A stretch of 64,000 nucleotides of DNA from CADCTM01 sp049671305 (GCA_049671305.1 JBATUR010000073.1:1-64000), one strand, 5' to 3'; positions 8,927 through 17,359 are shown, numbered from the stretch's first letter. The notes: generated from the sequence alone by a model not told the origin. Translations and numbers: made by a program.

Positions 8927-9694
8927 TTATCCACGAATTACAAAATAAACTCCCCAAGTATCAAATCCTATTTCACGGTTAGTCATCCACTCTCCAGAAC
9001 AAATCAATTGTAGATTTTCGTCTGTTAATAACTTTTCTATTTCCGGTTGAAATAAGTAACGCATTCGGTGAGTCTCTTTAAGTTCTTCAATAGTACTTGT
9101 ATTTTTATTTTCAATCAAAACTTGATAATTAACATCAACCAAATTAAGATTAGGGTAAGCTATTGGCTCGGCAATTCTAGTAATTTTACTTTCTTGATCC
9201 TCCAAACGTTTGATTTTAATACTCGGACGATCGCTTAATACAGCAGGTCCATACCAGCAGTCGAAGATAAATACTCCTCCCGGCTTAAGATGCCTTTTTA
9301 CCGTAGCAAAGGCAGCCGCTAAATCTTCATTACTAATTTGATAACTAAACACATGAAAGACAGAAATAATAGCATCAAACTGTTGTCCCAGGCAAATTGT
9401 CCGTAAATCTCCCTGCAAAAAATTCAATCTTTCTTTTAATTCTTGAGGAAGTTGAAACAATTGATCACTAGCTTGCTGTAACATAGATGCACTTAAATCC
9501 ACACCACAAACGTTATATCTCTCTTTAACTAACAGCGACGCCAAAGTGCCCGTACCACAACCTAACTCTAGGATAAATTGAGAAGTTGGAGCATGAGTTT
9601 GTAAAAGATTTACAATAAATTTTGCTTCGCCAGCGTAATCTTTATCTCGATATAATAAATCATAGTAGCGGGCGTAATTGCCAAAAACATTCAT
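8927..9694 (-). CDS. Class I SAM-dependent methyltransferase (Methyltransf_25 type)
   Basis: The 255-residue protein has a textbook class I core: FILELGCGTGTLASLLVKE (motif I, about residues 41-59), YNVCGVDLSASMLQQA (motif II), FDAIISVFHVFSYQ and LKPGGVFIFDCWYGPAV. The N-terminal YARYYDLLYRDKDYAGEAKF is typical of small-molecule methyltransferases that cap the SAM site with an N-terminal helix. The target may be N, O or C of a sugar; NDP-sugar N-methyltransferases such as DesVI share this layout and an aminotransferase lies in the same operon, so an N-methylated amino sugar is possible (inference). It begins 4 bp after the stop of the upstream TIGR04325-like gene. Confidence 0.82.
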   Translation of the reverse strand: MNVFGNYARYYDLLYRDKDYAGEAKFIVNLLQTHAPTSQFILELGCGTGTLASLLVKERYNVCGVDLSASMLQQASDQLFQLPQELKERLNFLQGDLRTICLGQQFDAIISVFHVFSYQISNEDLAAAFATVKRHLKPGGVFIFDCWYGPAVLSDRPSIKIKRLEDQESKITRIAEPIAYPNLNLVDVNYQVLIENKNTSTIEELKETHRMRYLFQPEIEKLLTDENLQLICSGEWMTNREIGFDTWGVYFVIRG

Positions 9695-9698
9695 ACTA

Positions 9699-10514
9699 TT
9701 AAGACTTTAATTTAAAATAAAGACCGTGATAAAATGAACCAGATTTTTCCGGATAAAATGGAATAGTACATAGACAATAACTATCTCTCCAAATATCAAT
9801 CATTTCATAACCTAACTGGCTAAGTCCCTCAATAAAATCAGCTTTATTAAACACATAAGATGGATAAAAAACCTTGCCCCCATTTTGTAAAGTAACAAAT
9901 TTAGCTCCATCATATAAAGGCAGAATATTGAGCAATAAGTGCTGAGGTTTTTCGGCTAACGACGCCAGAGATGTAGATAAATCCTCTACATATTGAATTG
10001 ATCCTGATGCTAAAAAGATATCTTTTTTATTAGCATCTTCAAACTTATCCGTAAAACATAAATTTGAGCAGTCTCGTTGTTCAGCTAGTTCCTTGCCAGC
10101 TTTTATTATTGCAGGTAAATCACAGACAATCCAGTTGAGATTCGATGGGTACTTTAGATGATTACTATAAGTATAAAAATGAATTCCTACATTACCACCA
10201 AAATCAAAAATACTAAGATTATCTTGGTAGTTATTGAATATTGAATTTAGCCAAAATAAAATGGGATAATTATAAGAATGTGAAGTAGTTTCTAACTCGA
10301 TACTCTGTTGATAATCCTTAGCTAATTCAGCATTGTCATAACCAATACTTTTATTGTTAGTGTTAGGTACAGACTGAATCGCTTCTTCAAAAGTTTTATA
10401 AACGCCCCGGAAACAGCCGTAGCAATCTCCAGCAAATCTACGCTCATACTCTAATTCTTGAAAATATCGGTATGTTTGTCGCATGAGGGGAATTTGTTTA
10501 AAAATTCTTATCAT
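9699..10514 (-). CDS. TIGR04325-family putative methyltransferase
   Basis: The 271-residue protein matches the TIGR04325 (LIC12133) putative methyltransferases found in polysaccharide clusters. The diagnostic N-terminal block is CYGCFRGVYKTFEEAIQSVP followed by the Gly-Tyr-Asp-Asn element (about residues 31-60). The core has LSIFDFGGNVGIHFYTYSN as SAM motif I and DIFLASGSIQYVEDL as the post-motif segment. Substrates in this family are not established. The stop overlaps no downstream gene, but its start overlaps the stop of the aminotransferase gene by four bases (ATGA at 10511-10514), which indicates coupled translation and suggests the two act on the same amino sugar. Confidence 0.8.
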   Translation of the reverse strand: MIRIFKQIPLMRQTYRYFQELEYERRFAGDCYGCFRGVYKTFEEAIQSVPNTNNKSIGYDNAELAKDYQQSIELETTSHSYNYPILFWLNSIFNNYQDNLSIFDFGGNVGIHFYTYSNHLKYPSNLNWIVCDLPAIIKAGKELAEQRDCSNLCFTDKFEDANKKDIFLASGSIQYVEDLSTSLASLAEKPQHLLLNILPLYDGAKFVTLQNGGKVFYPSYVFNKADFIEGLSQLGYEMIDIWRDSYCLCTIPFYPEKSGSFYHGLYFKLKS

Positions 10515-11626
10515 TTCAAGACCTCCAAAATTGCCTGTGCTACCCTCTCAATTTGTTCATCAGTTAATGCTAACCCACTAGGAATATAAAAACCACGACG
10601 GGCAATTGTTTCCGCAACAGGACAAATTTTATCTTTAAATAATCCCATTTTTTGGAATACAGGTTGCTCGTGCATTGACCAAAAAAATGGTCGCGTTCCA
10701 ATTTTGTAATCACTTAAACGACGCATTGCTTCTTTAGCATCAAAGGGCAGATTATCTTTCAAAACAATACCGTATACCCAATAAATATTGCTAGCATAAT
10801 CAGTTTGTGCAAGTGGTAATTGCAGGCTAGGGTGATTCGATAACAGCTTAGTATAAAGTTGCCCCATCTGACGTTTTTTAGCAACAAATTCATCAAGGCG
10901 TTCAAGTTGAGCAACACCCATTGCTGCTTGCAAATTACTCAGCCGAAAATTCCAACCTAACTCCTCATGTACAAAACGTTTCTGGGGTTGGAAACACAAA
11001 TTTCGCAAAGAATAACAGCGTTCTGCTAATTGTTGATCATCTGTAACAACCATGCCTCCTTCACCAGTAGTAATGTGCTTATTAGGATAAAAGCTAAAAG
11101 TACTAAGTTCGCCAAAACTACCGCAGGGACGACCTCGATAGGTTTGACCATGCATTTCAGCAGCATCTTCAATCACTTTTAATCCATATTTTTCAGCCAA
11201 AGATAACACAGGATTCATATCTACAGGCAACCCATAAATATGAACAACCATAATCGCTTTAGTTTTGGGTGTAATTTTCGCCTCAACCTGGCTAACATCC
11301 AAATTCCAAGTGTTAAAATCGCAGTCTACCACAACCGGAATAGCACCAGATCTAACGATTGCTGCTGCACAAGAAATAATCGTAAATGTAGGCAGAATTA
11401 TCTCATCTCCATGACCAATTTCTAAAGCAGCAATGGCAACATCAAGAGCCACAGAACCATTACAAACGGCAATGCCATATTTGCGCCCCACACGCGCTGC
11501 TAACTGCTGCTCAAATCGTTGAACAAATGGACCTTCTGATGAAATCCAGCCCGTATCAATGCATTCATTTAAATACTTTTTCTCATTGCCGTTAAGCAGT
11601 GGTTCGTTAACTGGAATTGGCTTCAT
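10511..11626 (-). CDS. DegT/DnrJ/EryC1/StrS-family PLP sugar aminotransferase
   Basis: The 371-residue enzyme should transfer an amino group from glutamate to a keto-sugar nucleotide, giving an amino sugar such as perosamine or a 4-amino-4,6-dideoxyhexose. It begins IPVNEPLLNGNEKKYLNECI, a family hallmark. The PLP Schiff-base Lys is K183 in FSFYPNKHITTGEGGM, and D154 in KVIEDAAEMHG should pair with the pyridine nitrogen. Length is normal. It ends in a four-base ATGA overlap with the TIGR04325 gene. No 4,6-dehydratase is visible in the window, so the keto-sugar must be made by genes elsewhere or beyond the left edge. The exact product is unknown. Confidence 0.9.
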   Translation of the reverse strand: MKPIPVNEPLLNGNEKKYLNECIDTGWISSEGPFVQRFEQQLAARVGRKYGIAVCNGSVALDVAIAALEIGHGDEIILPTFTIISCAAAIVRSGAIPVVVDCDFNTWNLDVSQVEAKITPKTKAIMVVHIYGLPVDMNPVLSLAEKYGLKVIEDAAEMHGQTYRGRPCGSFGELSTFSFYPNKHITTGEGGMVVTDDQQLAERCYSLRNLCFQPQKRFVHEELGWNFRLSNLQAAMGVAQLERLDEFVAKKRQMGQLYTKLLSNHPSLQLPLAQTDYASNIYWVYGIVLKDNLPFDAKEAMRRLSDYKIGTRPFFWSMHEQPVFQKMGLFKDKICPVAETIARRGFYIPSGLALTDEQIERVAQAILEVLK

Positions 11627-11689
11627 TGTTTACTAAACAAATTGGTGGCTTAAACGTCAATAGTACCTGATAATTAAACTTTGACTAGC

Positions 11690-11878
11690 TTAACGCAGGC
11701 AACAGCACGAGCCGCCGCCGCCAAGTCTGGCTCTTGCTGACCAAGGTACTTTGCCATTTTGTAAATACTTCTGAAGCATTTGCTCATTCTTTTTTTGTTG
11801 CCTGCTGCCGATGGCATAATTAGCGGCATTAACTACAATGGGTGGGAGTAAGTTTTTCGCCAGTTTTTTAATAATCAT
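11690..11878 (-). CDS. 62-residue ORF with Gly4 and Cys3 C-terminus; possible methyltransferase remnant or small peptide
   Basis: The product is 62 residues. The first 50 or so (MIIKKLAKNLLPPIVVNAAN onward, to GKVPWS) resemble the N-terminal lead-in of cyanobacterial class I methyltransferases, where a Pro-Trp-Ser/Thr is usually followed by a Gly-Tyr segment and the SAM core. Here it breaks off into ARARLGGGGSCCCLR and a stop, encoded partly by a run of GGC codons. Two readings are possible: a truncated gene left by recombination at the junction of cluster modules, or a real small Cys-rich peptide. I see no leader/cleavage motif or maturase beside it. It lies 63 bp upstream of the aminotransferase start. 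Confidence 0.4.
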   Translation of the reverse strand: MIIKKLAKNLLPPIVVNAANYAIGSRQQKKNEQMLQKYLQNGKVPWSARARLGGGGSCCCLR

Positions 11879-12011
11879 GGCAGAGTACTCAGTGATTAAA
11901 GAGTTGTATTTAATACTTTATTTTTGATTAAAAAATCTTAGTTGATTAATTGATTTTAGTGATTCAGTAAATAGAATTGTTCGCCATATCTTGAATTTAA
12001 ATCGACAACCA

Positions 12012-12443
12012 TCACTTAATAATCTTTGCTTGCTCTGTTCTAATGCCAATAAATCGAGTTTTATCTTGCTCACCTACATAAGGACCTTGCTTAACCTCAA
12101 TCATTTCAATTTCCTCTAAAACTTCAAAACCGTGACCACCAGTTACTAACAAGATGACATCTCCTGCTTCTAGAAGGCGACTTTCTAAATATTCTCGTTG
12201 GTTATTGTAAAAATCTACCCGTAATTTGCCTTTTTTAATAAATAAGACTTCCTGAGTATATTGCACTTCGCGAATTACAGGATTATGAACGTGAGGGGGG
12301 ATAATCTTACCAACAGGATGGCGCATATACGCTAGTTGTTGAGAAAGTTCATTGGGGGTAAAAAAATGAATTCCAGGTTCATTAAATCTGTGGGAAACAA
12401 TCAAAGCTAGTAGCTGATTATGAAAAGTGATGTTTTCAATCAT
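12012..12443 (-). CDS. Cupin-fold protein of polysaccharide clusters
   Basis: The 143-residue single-domain protein has a cupin metal-site pattern: IIPPHVHNPVIRE supplies two His, EVLFIKKGKLRVDF the Glu and the first conserved Gly, and VTGGHGFEVLEE the last His (cupin motif 2). WxcM-like and related cupins in glycan loci act as isomerases or epimerases of dTDP-keto-sugars, and others are only structural homologues, so the reaction here is uncertain. The minus-strand start has no strong Shine-Dalgarno. It lies 39 bp downstream of the Wzt-type ATPase gene and before the 62-codon ORF. Confidence 0.72.
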   Translation of the reverse strand: MIENITFHNQLLALIVSHRFNEPGIHFFTPNELSQQLAYMRHPVGKIIPPHVHNPVIREVQYTQEVLFIKKGKLRVDFYNNQREYLESRLLEAGDVILLVTGGHGFEVLEEIEMIEVKQGPYVGEQDKTRFIGIRTEQAKIIK

Positions 12444-12482
12444 TTTGAGTAAGTTGTTATTTCAACGTTTAAGTTTTTAAAA

Positions 12483-13757
12483 TTAATTGTCTACTAATTT
12501 AGTTCTCCATTCAAAATCAACTAAAATCGACCCTAAGTCTTCTCCTGCATATATATAGTCTTTGGAGCCGCTATCAATAACTGTAAAACTAATAACTTTG
12601 TCCCGTGTATCAAATGAATAAATATTAGCTTGATACAGCAAACTTGTGATCATATACAATCCAGGAGCCATGAAATTGATCGGAAAATCTACCTCAGCTA
12701 GATAGTGACCAGGCTGATGATCTAAATTGATCGGATTTGGGCTTTTGGATATACTTGAATAAAAAATATGTGTTCCATACCGATCAAATAAACTAAAGGC
12801 AAGATCAAGCCCCGCTATGGGTCGTAAAACATCATACTCAAAATACATTTTAAATGGTAAGGTCAAGTCCACCGTTGTCGTAGGTTGATCGCTAGCATCT
12901 AAAATGGCAATTTTTGTAAAATAAGCAGGAGAAGAAGTCTTTTCTAAAACAATTTCACCACAACTTCTTTCTTTAACAGAATGTAGATATTTCGATACAC
13001 CTTCGCTTGCTGAACCTGTAAAAATAACTTGACCTCTATCTAAAAGAATAGATGAGCTACATAAATTAGTAATTGCCCCCATATTATGGCTAACAAACAA
13101 CACCGTGCGTCCTGCTTTCGACACCTCTTCCATCTTACCCAAGCACTTTTCCTGAAAAGCCATATCCCCGACAGCTAGCACCTCATCTACTACCAAAATT
13201 TCCGGTTCCAAATGTGCCGCTACAGCAAAAGCTAGCCTTACATACATTCCAGAAGAATAATGCTTAACTTGGGTATCTAAAAATTTTGTTACCTCAGCAA
13301 AGTCCACAATTTCATCGAACTTCTTTTTAATTTCAACACGATTCATCCCCAAAATTGCACCGTTAAGAAAGATATTTTCCCTACCTGTTAATTCTGGATG
13401 AAAACCAGTGCCTACTTCCAAGAGACTAGCAACTTTTCCTTTAATAATAATACGACCGCTAGTCGGCTCTGTAATCCTGCTTAAGATTTTTAAGAGTGTT
13501 GATTTTCCTGCACCATTACGACCAATAATCCCTACACGATCGCCTTTTTTTATCTCTAATGAGACATTTTGCAGTGCCCAAAACTCCTCAAAAGTTGGAC
13601 CAGAAGTTTTTTTCCCAAAAGGCTTTAAAAATTGACGACCAACCGATTTTGCACCAGTCGCAATTATATCTCGTAACGACGTATAACGCTCCCGGTTTTG
13701 GTGGCTAATGATGTATTTTTTACCCAGGTTTTCAACTCGAATTACTGGCTCGGACAT
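12483..13757 (-). CDS. Wzt-type ABC transporter ATPase with C-terminal glycan-binding domain
   Basis: The 424-residue cytoplasmic ATPase should drive export of a lipid-linked polysaccharide or O-antigen. The nucleotide-binding domain covers residues 5-245: Walker A GRNGAGKST (79-87), signature HYSSGM (166-171), Walker B ILVVDEVLAVGD (D191, E192) and His-switch H224. Residues about 265-424 match the C-terminal Wzt domain, a beta-sandwich that in studied systems recognises the modified non-reducing end of the finished glycan. That fits a cluster rich in methyltransferases, since chain-terminal methylation is a known export signal in such pathways. The permease partner (Wzm) is not in the window and may lie beyond the left edge. 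Confidence 0.9.
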   Translation of the reverse strand: MSEPVIRVENLGKKYIISHQNRERYTSLRDIIATGAKSVGRQFLKPFGKKTSGPTFEEFWALQNVSLEIKKGDRVGIIGRNGAGKSTLLKILSRITEPTSGRIIIKGKVASLLEVGTGFHPELTGRENIFLNGAILGMNRVEIKKKFDEIVDFAEVTKFLDTQVKHYSSGMYVRLAFAVAAHLEPEILVVDEVLAVGDMAFQEKCLGKMEEVSKAGRTVLFVSHNMGAITNLCSSSILLDRGQVIFTGSASEGVSKYLHSVKERSCGEIVLEKTSSPAYFTKIAILDASDQPTTTVDLTLPFKMYFEYDVLRPIAGLDLAFSLFDRYGTHIFYSSISKSPNPINLDHQPGHYLAEVDFPINFMAPGLYMITSLLYQANIYSFDTRDKVISFTVIDSGSKDYIYAGEDLGSILVDFEWRTKLVDN

Positions 13758-13807
13758 ACTTTACATTTGTTATCTTGGTTAGCATTAGCCTGTAATTAAC
13801 GCTAGCT

Positions 13808-14611
13808 TTATCCCAGAGGCTGTGTCTCAAGCTTATGCGTGCTATTCCAATAGTCATTAACTGGTGTAGATTTAAGTTGTGCTTGCTTAGAGCAAACAAA
13901 AGTAGCACGAGCAATAGATGGCTTGACTGGCTGAAAAAGCCTGAAGGGATTGATACTAGATAGCCAATTTACATTATCTAATTTTTCTGGTTGAGATAAC
14001 ACTTCCATGTTTTCAATAACTAAGCCTAGACTAGAGAGAGTATCACTCAGTCCTTTGATATTAAAAAAGGTACAACTTGTATCTTCATAAGGACTGTCCG
14101 AACCGACAGGACAAAACAAAATAGCACGCTGGTTATCATCCATAAAAACTGCGGTTTCTATAACCAGTTGACCTCCATCATGCAGCACATCCTTAATCAG
14201 TTTCAGTGCCCAAAAAGGATATCTTAAATGATATAAGACTCCTGGAAATATTACTAAATCAAAAAGTCCAAAGGTTTCCGGCTTCAAATCTAAGACATTT
14301 AGCTCATACATTTTGACATTTGACTTTAGATATGGAATTAATAAATTGACGGCTCCTAACGATAAATCATTGTCTATTCCAATCATTTCTTGAGCACCTA
14401 ATTTTTCTGCCTCAAAGGAAAATAAACCATCTCGACAACCGATATCAAGAACCCGTTTGTTTTCGAGGTTAATTGTTCTTAAAGCTTTCAGCGCTATTTC
14501 TTGGATTGGTACAAAAATATCACATCCCGGCGTAGAAAGATTTTCAGTTAACTTAATAATGTGATAAAAATTATATTTTTTTAATTCATCCCTGAGCTGA
14601 CTTTCATTCAT
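13808..14611 (-). CDS. Class I SAM-dependent methyltransferase (CmoB/DUF1698-like fold)
   Basis: The 267-residue protein has SAM motif I in LDIGCRDGLFSFEAEKLG, then MIGIDNDLSLGAVNLLI, FDLVIFPGVLYHLRYPFWAL and HDGGQLVIETAVF. The G-V-L-Y-H-L block is typical of the CmoB/DUF1698-like group, but the protein is shorter than CmoB and sits in a glycan cluster, so glycan rather than tRNA methylation is more likely (inference). It is the first gene of the minus-strand cluster, with 239 bp of non-coding DNA before the SLH/secreted-protein operon. If it caps the chain end, it would supply the signal read by the Wzt C-terminal domain 50 bp downstream. Confidence 0.78.
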   Translation of the reverse strand: MNESQLRDELKKYNFYHIIKLTENLSTPGCDIFVPIQEIALKALRTINLENKRVLDIGCRDGLFSFEAEKLGAQEMIGIDNDLSLGAVNLLIPYLKSNVKMYELNVLDLKPETFGLFDLVIFPGVLYHLRYPFWALKLIKDVLHDGGQLVIETAVFMDDNQRAILFCPVGSDSPYEDTSCTFFNIKGLSDTLSSLGLVIENMEVLSQPEKLDNVNWLSSINPFRLFQPVKPSIARATFVCSKQAQLKSTPVNDYWNSTHKLETQPLG

Positions 14612-14781
14612 AAATAATAACCTTGTGTAGATTGCTGGAGCTTGGGAATTTAAATCACGTCCATCAACTAGCGTTTATTTTGGCAAAAATACTCCGTACT
14701 GCTACCCATCCCAAAAAGCTGCATTATTTAGCTGAAACAATGTCGAAATAAAATAAGTAGATGCATCCTACTATCTCATGA

Positions 14782-14815
14782 GTGGCTGACCTGATTAATT
14801 AGACATTTCAGCCAC
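14782..14815 (-). terminator. Hairpin downstream of the SLH/secreted-protein operon
   Basis: A perfect 8-bp inverted repeat, GTGGCTGA at 14782-14789 and TCAGCCAC at 14808-14815, has an 18-nt loop. On the minus strand it begins about 35 nt after the stop of the 198-residue secreted protein gene. It lacks a U-tract, so it may be a transcript 3' end or processing hairpin rather than a classical terminator. The surrounding 14612-14850 spacer must also hold the promoter of the polysaccharide cluster, which I cannot place. Confidence 0.35.
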
Positions 14816-14850
14816 AAGCCAAGTTTTGAAATCTTAACCTAAGCTAAAGC

Positions 14851-15444
14851 TTAAGTCCGACCATAAGCCGCATTCAACAAAATCGACAGCACCGATTGCA
14901 CCGCCCGTAATTCTTCGGGAGGACTGCTTAAAAACTGTGCACTGCTGTTATTAATCAAAGCATTATAAGCCCGAACCAAAGCCAGTAAGCGACCAGCCTC
15001 AACCTGACCATTAACTGTCAAACGGTCTAGACTTAAAGCCAAATTACGAGCAAGCGCCGGATTCGCGCCACCGTTAACCAACCCTTGCTCAATCTGACCC
15101 ACACAAGCGGCTGCATTACTACCACTGCTAGCGCATCCTATAGCTTCCTGTACGCCGTCTGGAATCGCCGTCGGCGCACCATTAGCCGCAATTGGCAAAT
15201 TTCTGGAAGCCAGTTGCTGATTCACCGCCACAGCCGCATTATTAACAGCATTAGCGATCGCAGAAGTCCTGAATGCCAAATTCGTAATCCGGTCACCACC
15301 AGGCGAAAAACCGCCCACAACATCACTAGTCGTAATGATAGTGCCCGTAACATCCGAGAAATTCCCAGATTGTGCCTGTGCAGGTGTTACACCCGCCATC
15401 AAACCACAAGCCACAGCCAAACCCAGTCCTAACTTAATCTTCAT
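14851..15444 (-). CDS. Secreted conserved protein, function unknown
   Basis: The protein of about 197 residues has a clear Sec signal peptide: Lys-rich start (MKIKLG), hydrophobic core LGLAVACGLMAGV, and cleavage near TPAQA-QSG. The mature part is Ala/Asn-rich and probably helical (IANAVNNAAVAVNQQL), with two Cys residues near mature positions 75-90 (GCASSGSNAAACVG) that could form a disulfide. I do not recognise a domain. GTG at 15445-15447 and ATG at 15442-15444 are adjacent start candidates after a GGAGG Shine-Dalgarno. It lies about 23 bp after the SLH gene stop, so the two are co-transcribed and it may be a periplasmic or cell-wall partner of that porin-like protein. Confidence 0.72.
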   Translation of the reverse strand: MKIKLGLGLAVACGLMAGVTPAQAQSGNFSDVTGTIITTSDVVGGFSPGGDRITNLAFRTSAIANAVNNAAVAVNQQLASRNLPIAANGAPTAIPDGVQEAIGCASSGSNAAACVGQIEQGLVNGGANPALARNLALSLDRLTVNGQVEAGRLLALVRAYNALINNSSAQFLSSPPEELRAVQSVLSILLNAAYGRT

Positions 15445-15467
15445 CACCCATCTACCTCCGCAATAAA

Positions 15468-17165
15468 TTAAAACGAAATCCCATAACCCACACCCAAAAT
15501 AAACCTCGTGCCATCACCCGAATTACCCGTAAGATCAGCCGCCGCCGGCGTAATCACCAAAGGCACACCAGGAAAAGGCGTAATCGAAGCCCCAATATTT
15601 AAATTTTGCCCAGTCCACTCACCAATCAAACTAACCGGTTGAGCCACTTGCAGACCAACACTACCAAAAATATTCGGGTCTTCATCACCACGATTAATCG
15701 CACTTTCTGAGCGGAAACGACCACCACCCAAACCAACCGAAGCCGTCACCCGACTTAGAGGCGCAGTTTGATCCTGCCGCAGGCGAAACACCTTTGTTGC
15801 AACACCATAAACACTCTTACCAGCATCTGTCTGACCCCAATTAATCGCATTTTCGACCCCAACAGCCACCGCCACATCACCTGGAAAAGTGCGATGCAGC
15901 TTGAAACTAATTCCACCATTTTCAAAAAAGCCTTGGCGGAAAGTCGAAAACGAAGTTGCCGTAGTTTCCAGCGCCGCCAAGCGTCGCGCATCTCCCAAAC
16001 CAAAACCCAACGCCACAGCACCATCATCAAGATTAGAAAAACGAGTCCTTTCCTGATAAGTAGCACCAACAAAAACATCACCACTTTGAGCGCCAAACGC
16101 CGTCGGTGTACCAATACTAGAACCACCACCAAAAATCCGCCGCAATTGTTCAACAATTGGCGGTTCCGGCAAGCGATACTGTTGTTGCAGGGCTGCTAAT
16201 TGATCCTGCTGAGGTGGTTGAGCAATAGGTGGTTGATAACCCACAACATAACGTGATGCCACATCAGTTGGAGGAACCGCCGGCAAAGCGCCATCCTTAA
16301 CCAAAGCTTGATAAATAAACGCCGCCACATCAGCACGAGTTGCCACCTGATTCGGATTTAATAAAGCCACATTCGGATAATTGACAACTAACTGATTAAT
16401 CGTCGCCGATGCCACTTGATTACGAGCAAAATCAGGAATTTGTGAAGCATCTTGAAAATTGGTATTCAAAACACTTGCCACTTGAGATGGTGGCGTCAAC
16501 TCAAGCCCCGTAGCCAAAGAAACCAAAACTTGCACACGAGGAATATTCTGCCCCGGCTGAAAAATACTATTGGGGTAGCCTTCCAAGAAACCAAGCTGAT
16601 AAGCCGCTTGAACCGCCTCAAAACCCCAAAACGTACCAGGAACATCAACAAACTGGGTTGCAGGGCGTTTTGGCGCTCGTTGAAACGCCTGACGAATCAT
16701 TGCCGCAAACTGAACTCTAGTTACAGGTTCATCGGGACGAAACGTGCCATCAGGAAACCCCTTAATAATGCCTCTGGCTGCCAAAGCCTCAATAAAACTA
16801 CGTGCCCAATTGCCCTGGATATCAGGAAAAGTCACACCACCCTGAGCCAATTGAGCCGCCGTTCCCGTAGGTTGCAGCACGCCCGTAGCTGGATAATTGC
16901 CTTGAGCTGGTGCAACGCCTGTGTTAGGGTTTTGGGGTCGAGAAGAGCTACCTCCCAACATCGTCTTCAGGAGAGACTGACCTAATGAGCCGCCATAATT
17001 TGCATTAGCAGTAGTTTGAGACTGATTCGCTGCTGCGGGATTGGCAACCCCTAGAGTAGCGGATAGCATAGAACTGCCCAGTATTGAGCTGATTAAAATA
17101 TACTCCCAGTGGCAAATCTTTTTGCCAATTCGATAGAAACGACCCGTGCATCTGGCTGTCCTCAT
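15468..17165 (-). CDS. SLH-domain outer-membrane beta-barrel protein
   Basis: The protein of about 565 residues joins a signal-bearing N-terminus, three S-layer homology (SLH) repeats and a C-terminal beta-barrel. SLH1 (about 108-165) contains FPDIQGNWARSFIEALAARG, SLH2 (about 171-225) FVDVPGTFWGFEAVQAAYQL, and SLH3 (about 234-293) is more divergent. The last 200 residues are alternating strands ending in GVGYGISF, with the terminal Phe expected of BAM-assembled outer-membrane proteins. SLH domains bind peptidoglycan-linked polymer in cyanobacterial porin-type proteins, tying the outer membrane to the wall. The barrel is shorter than in SomA/OprB-type porins. The start is ATG at 17163-17165, after an in-frame GTG. 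It is divergent from the Wza gene. Confidence 0.82.
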   Translation of the reverse strand: MRTARCTGRFYRIGKKICHWEYILISSILGSSMLSATLGVANPAAANQSQTTANANYGGSLGQSLLKTMLGGSSSRPQNPNTGVAPAQGNYPATGVLQPTGTAAQLAQGGVTFPDIQGNWARSFIEALAARGIIKGFPDGTFRPDEPVTRVQFAAMIRQAFQRAPKRPATQFVDVPGTFWGFEAVQAAYQLGFLEGYPNSIFQPGQNIPRVQVLVSLATGLELTPPSQVASVLNTNFQDASQIPDFARNQVASATINQLVVNYPNVALLNPNQVATRADVAAFIYQALVKDGALPAVPPTDVASRYVVGYQPPIAQPPQQDQLAALQQQYRLPEPPIVEQLRRIFGGGSSIGTPTAFGAQSGDVFVGATYQERTRFSNLDDGAVALGFGLGDARRLAALETTATSFSTFRQGFFENGGISFKLHRTFPGDVAVAVGVENAINWGQTDAGKSVYGVATKVFRLRQDQTAPLSRVTASVGLGGGRFRSESAINRGDEDPNIFGSVGLQVAQPVSLIGEWTGQNLNIGASITPFPGVPLVITPAAADLTGNSGDGTRFILGVGYGISF

Positions 17166-17187
17166 CACCTTTAAGACTCTCCCGAAG

Positions 17188-17204
17188 TTGAGTTAATAAC
17201 TCAA
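17188..17204. promoter_or_regulatory. 17-bp palindrome in the divergent promoter region, candidate operator
   Basis: TTGAGTTA and TAACTCAA flank a single A, forming an 8-bp half-site palindrome in the 194-bp spacer between the minus-strand SLH gene and the plus-strand Wza gene. It is 23 bp upstream of the SLH start codon, where a dimeric repressor would block transcription or where an mRNA 5' stem-loop would form. No known regulator consensus is claimed. Confidence 0.35.
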
Positions 17205-17359
17205 AGGTACACGAGTTTAGTGAACTTTATATCATCACTATATCTTCCGGAACTTTCTCTAAAATCAGCGTGACTTTGTATAGAGAGTCAACATTTCTTT
17301 CATGGATACTATCTGAAGTGACTGCAACAAAACGTATTAAGCTTTTTGATCTCAATGGT

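Noticed and set aside
16452..16985. 177-codon frame antisense to the SLH gene
   Set aside because: It is the reverse-complement frame of a well-supported gene with strong codon bias. Its sequence is Arg/Asn/Ser-rich and has no domain.
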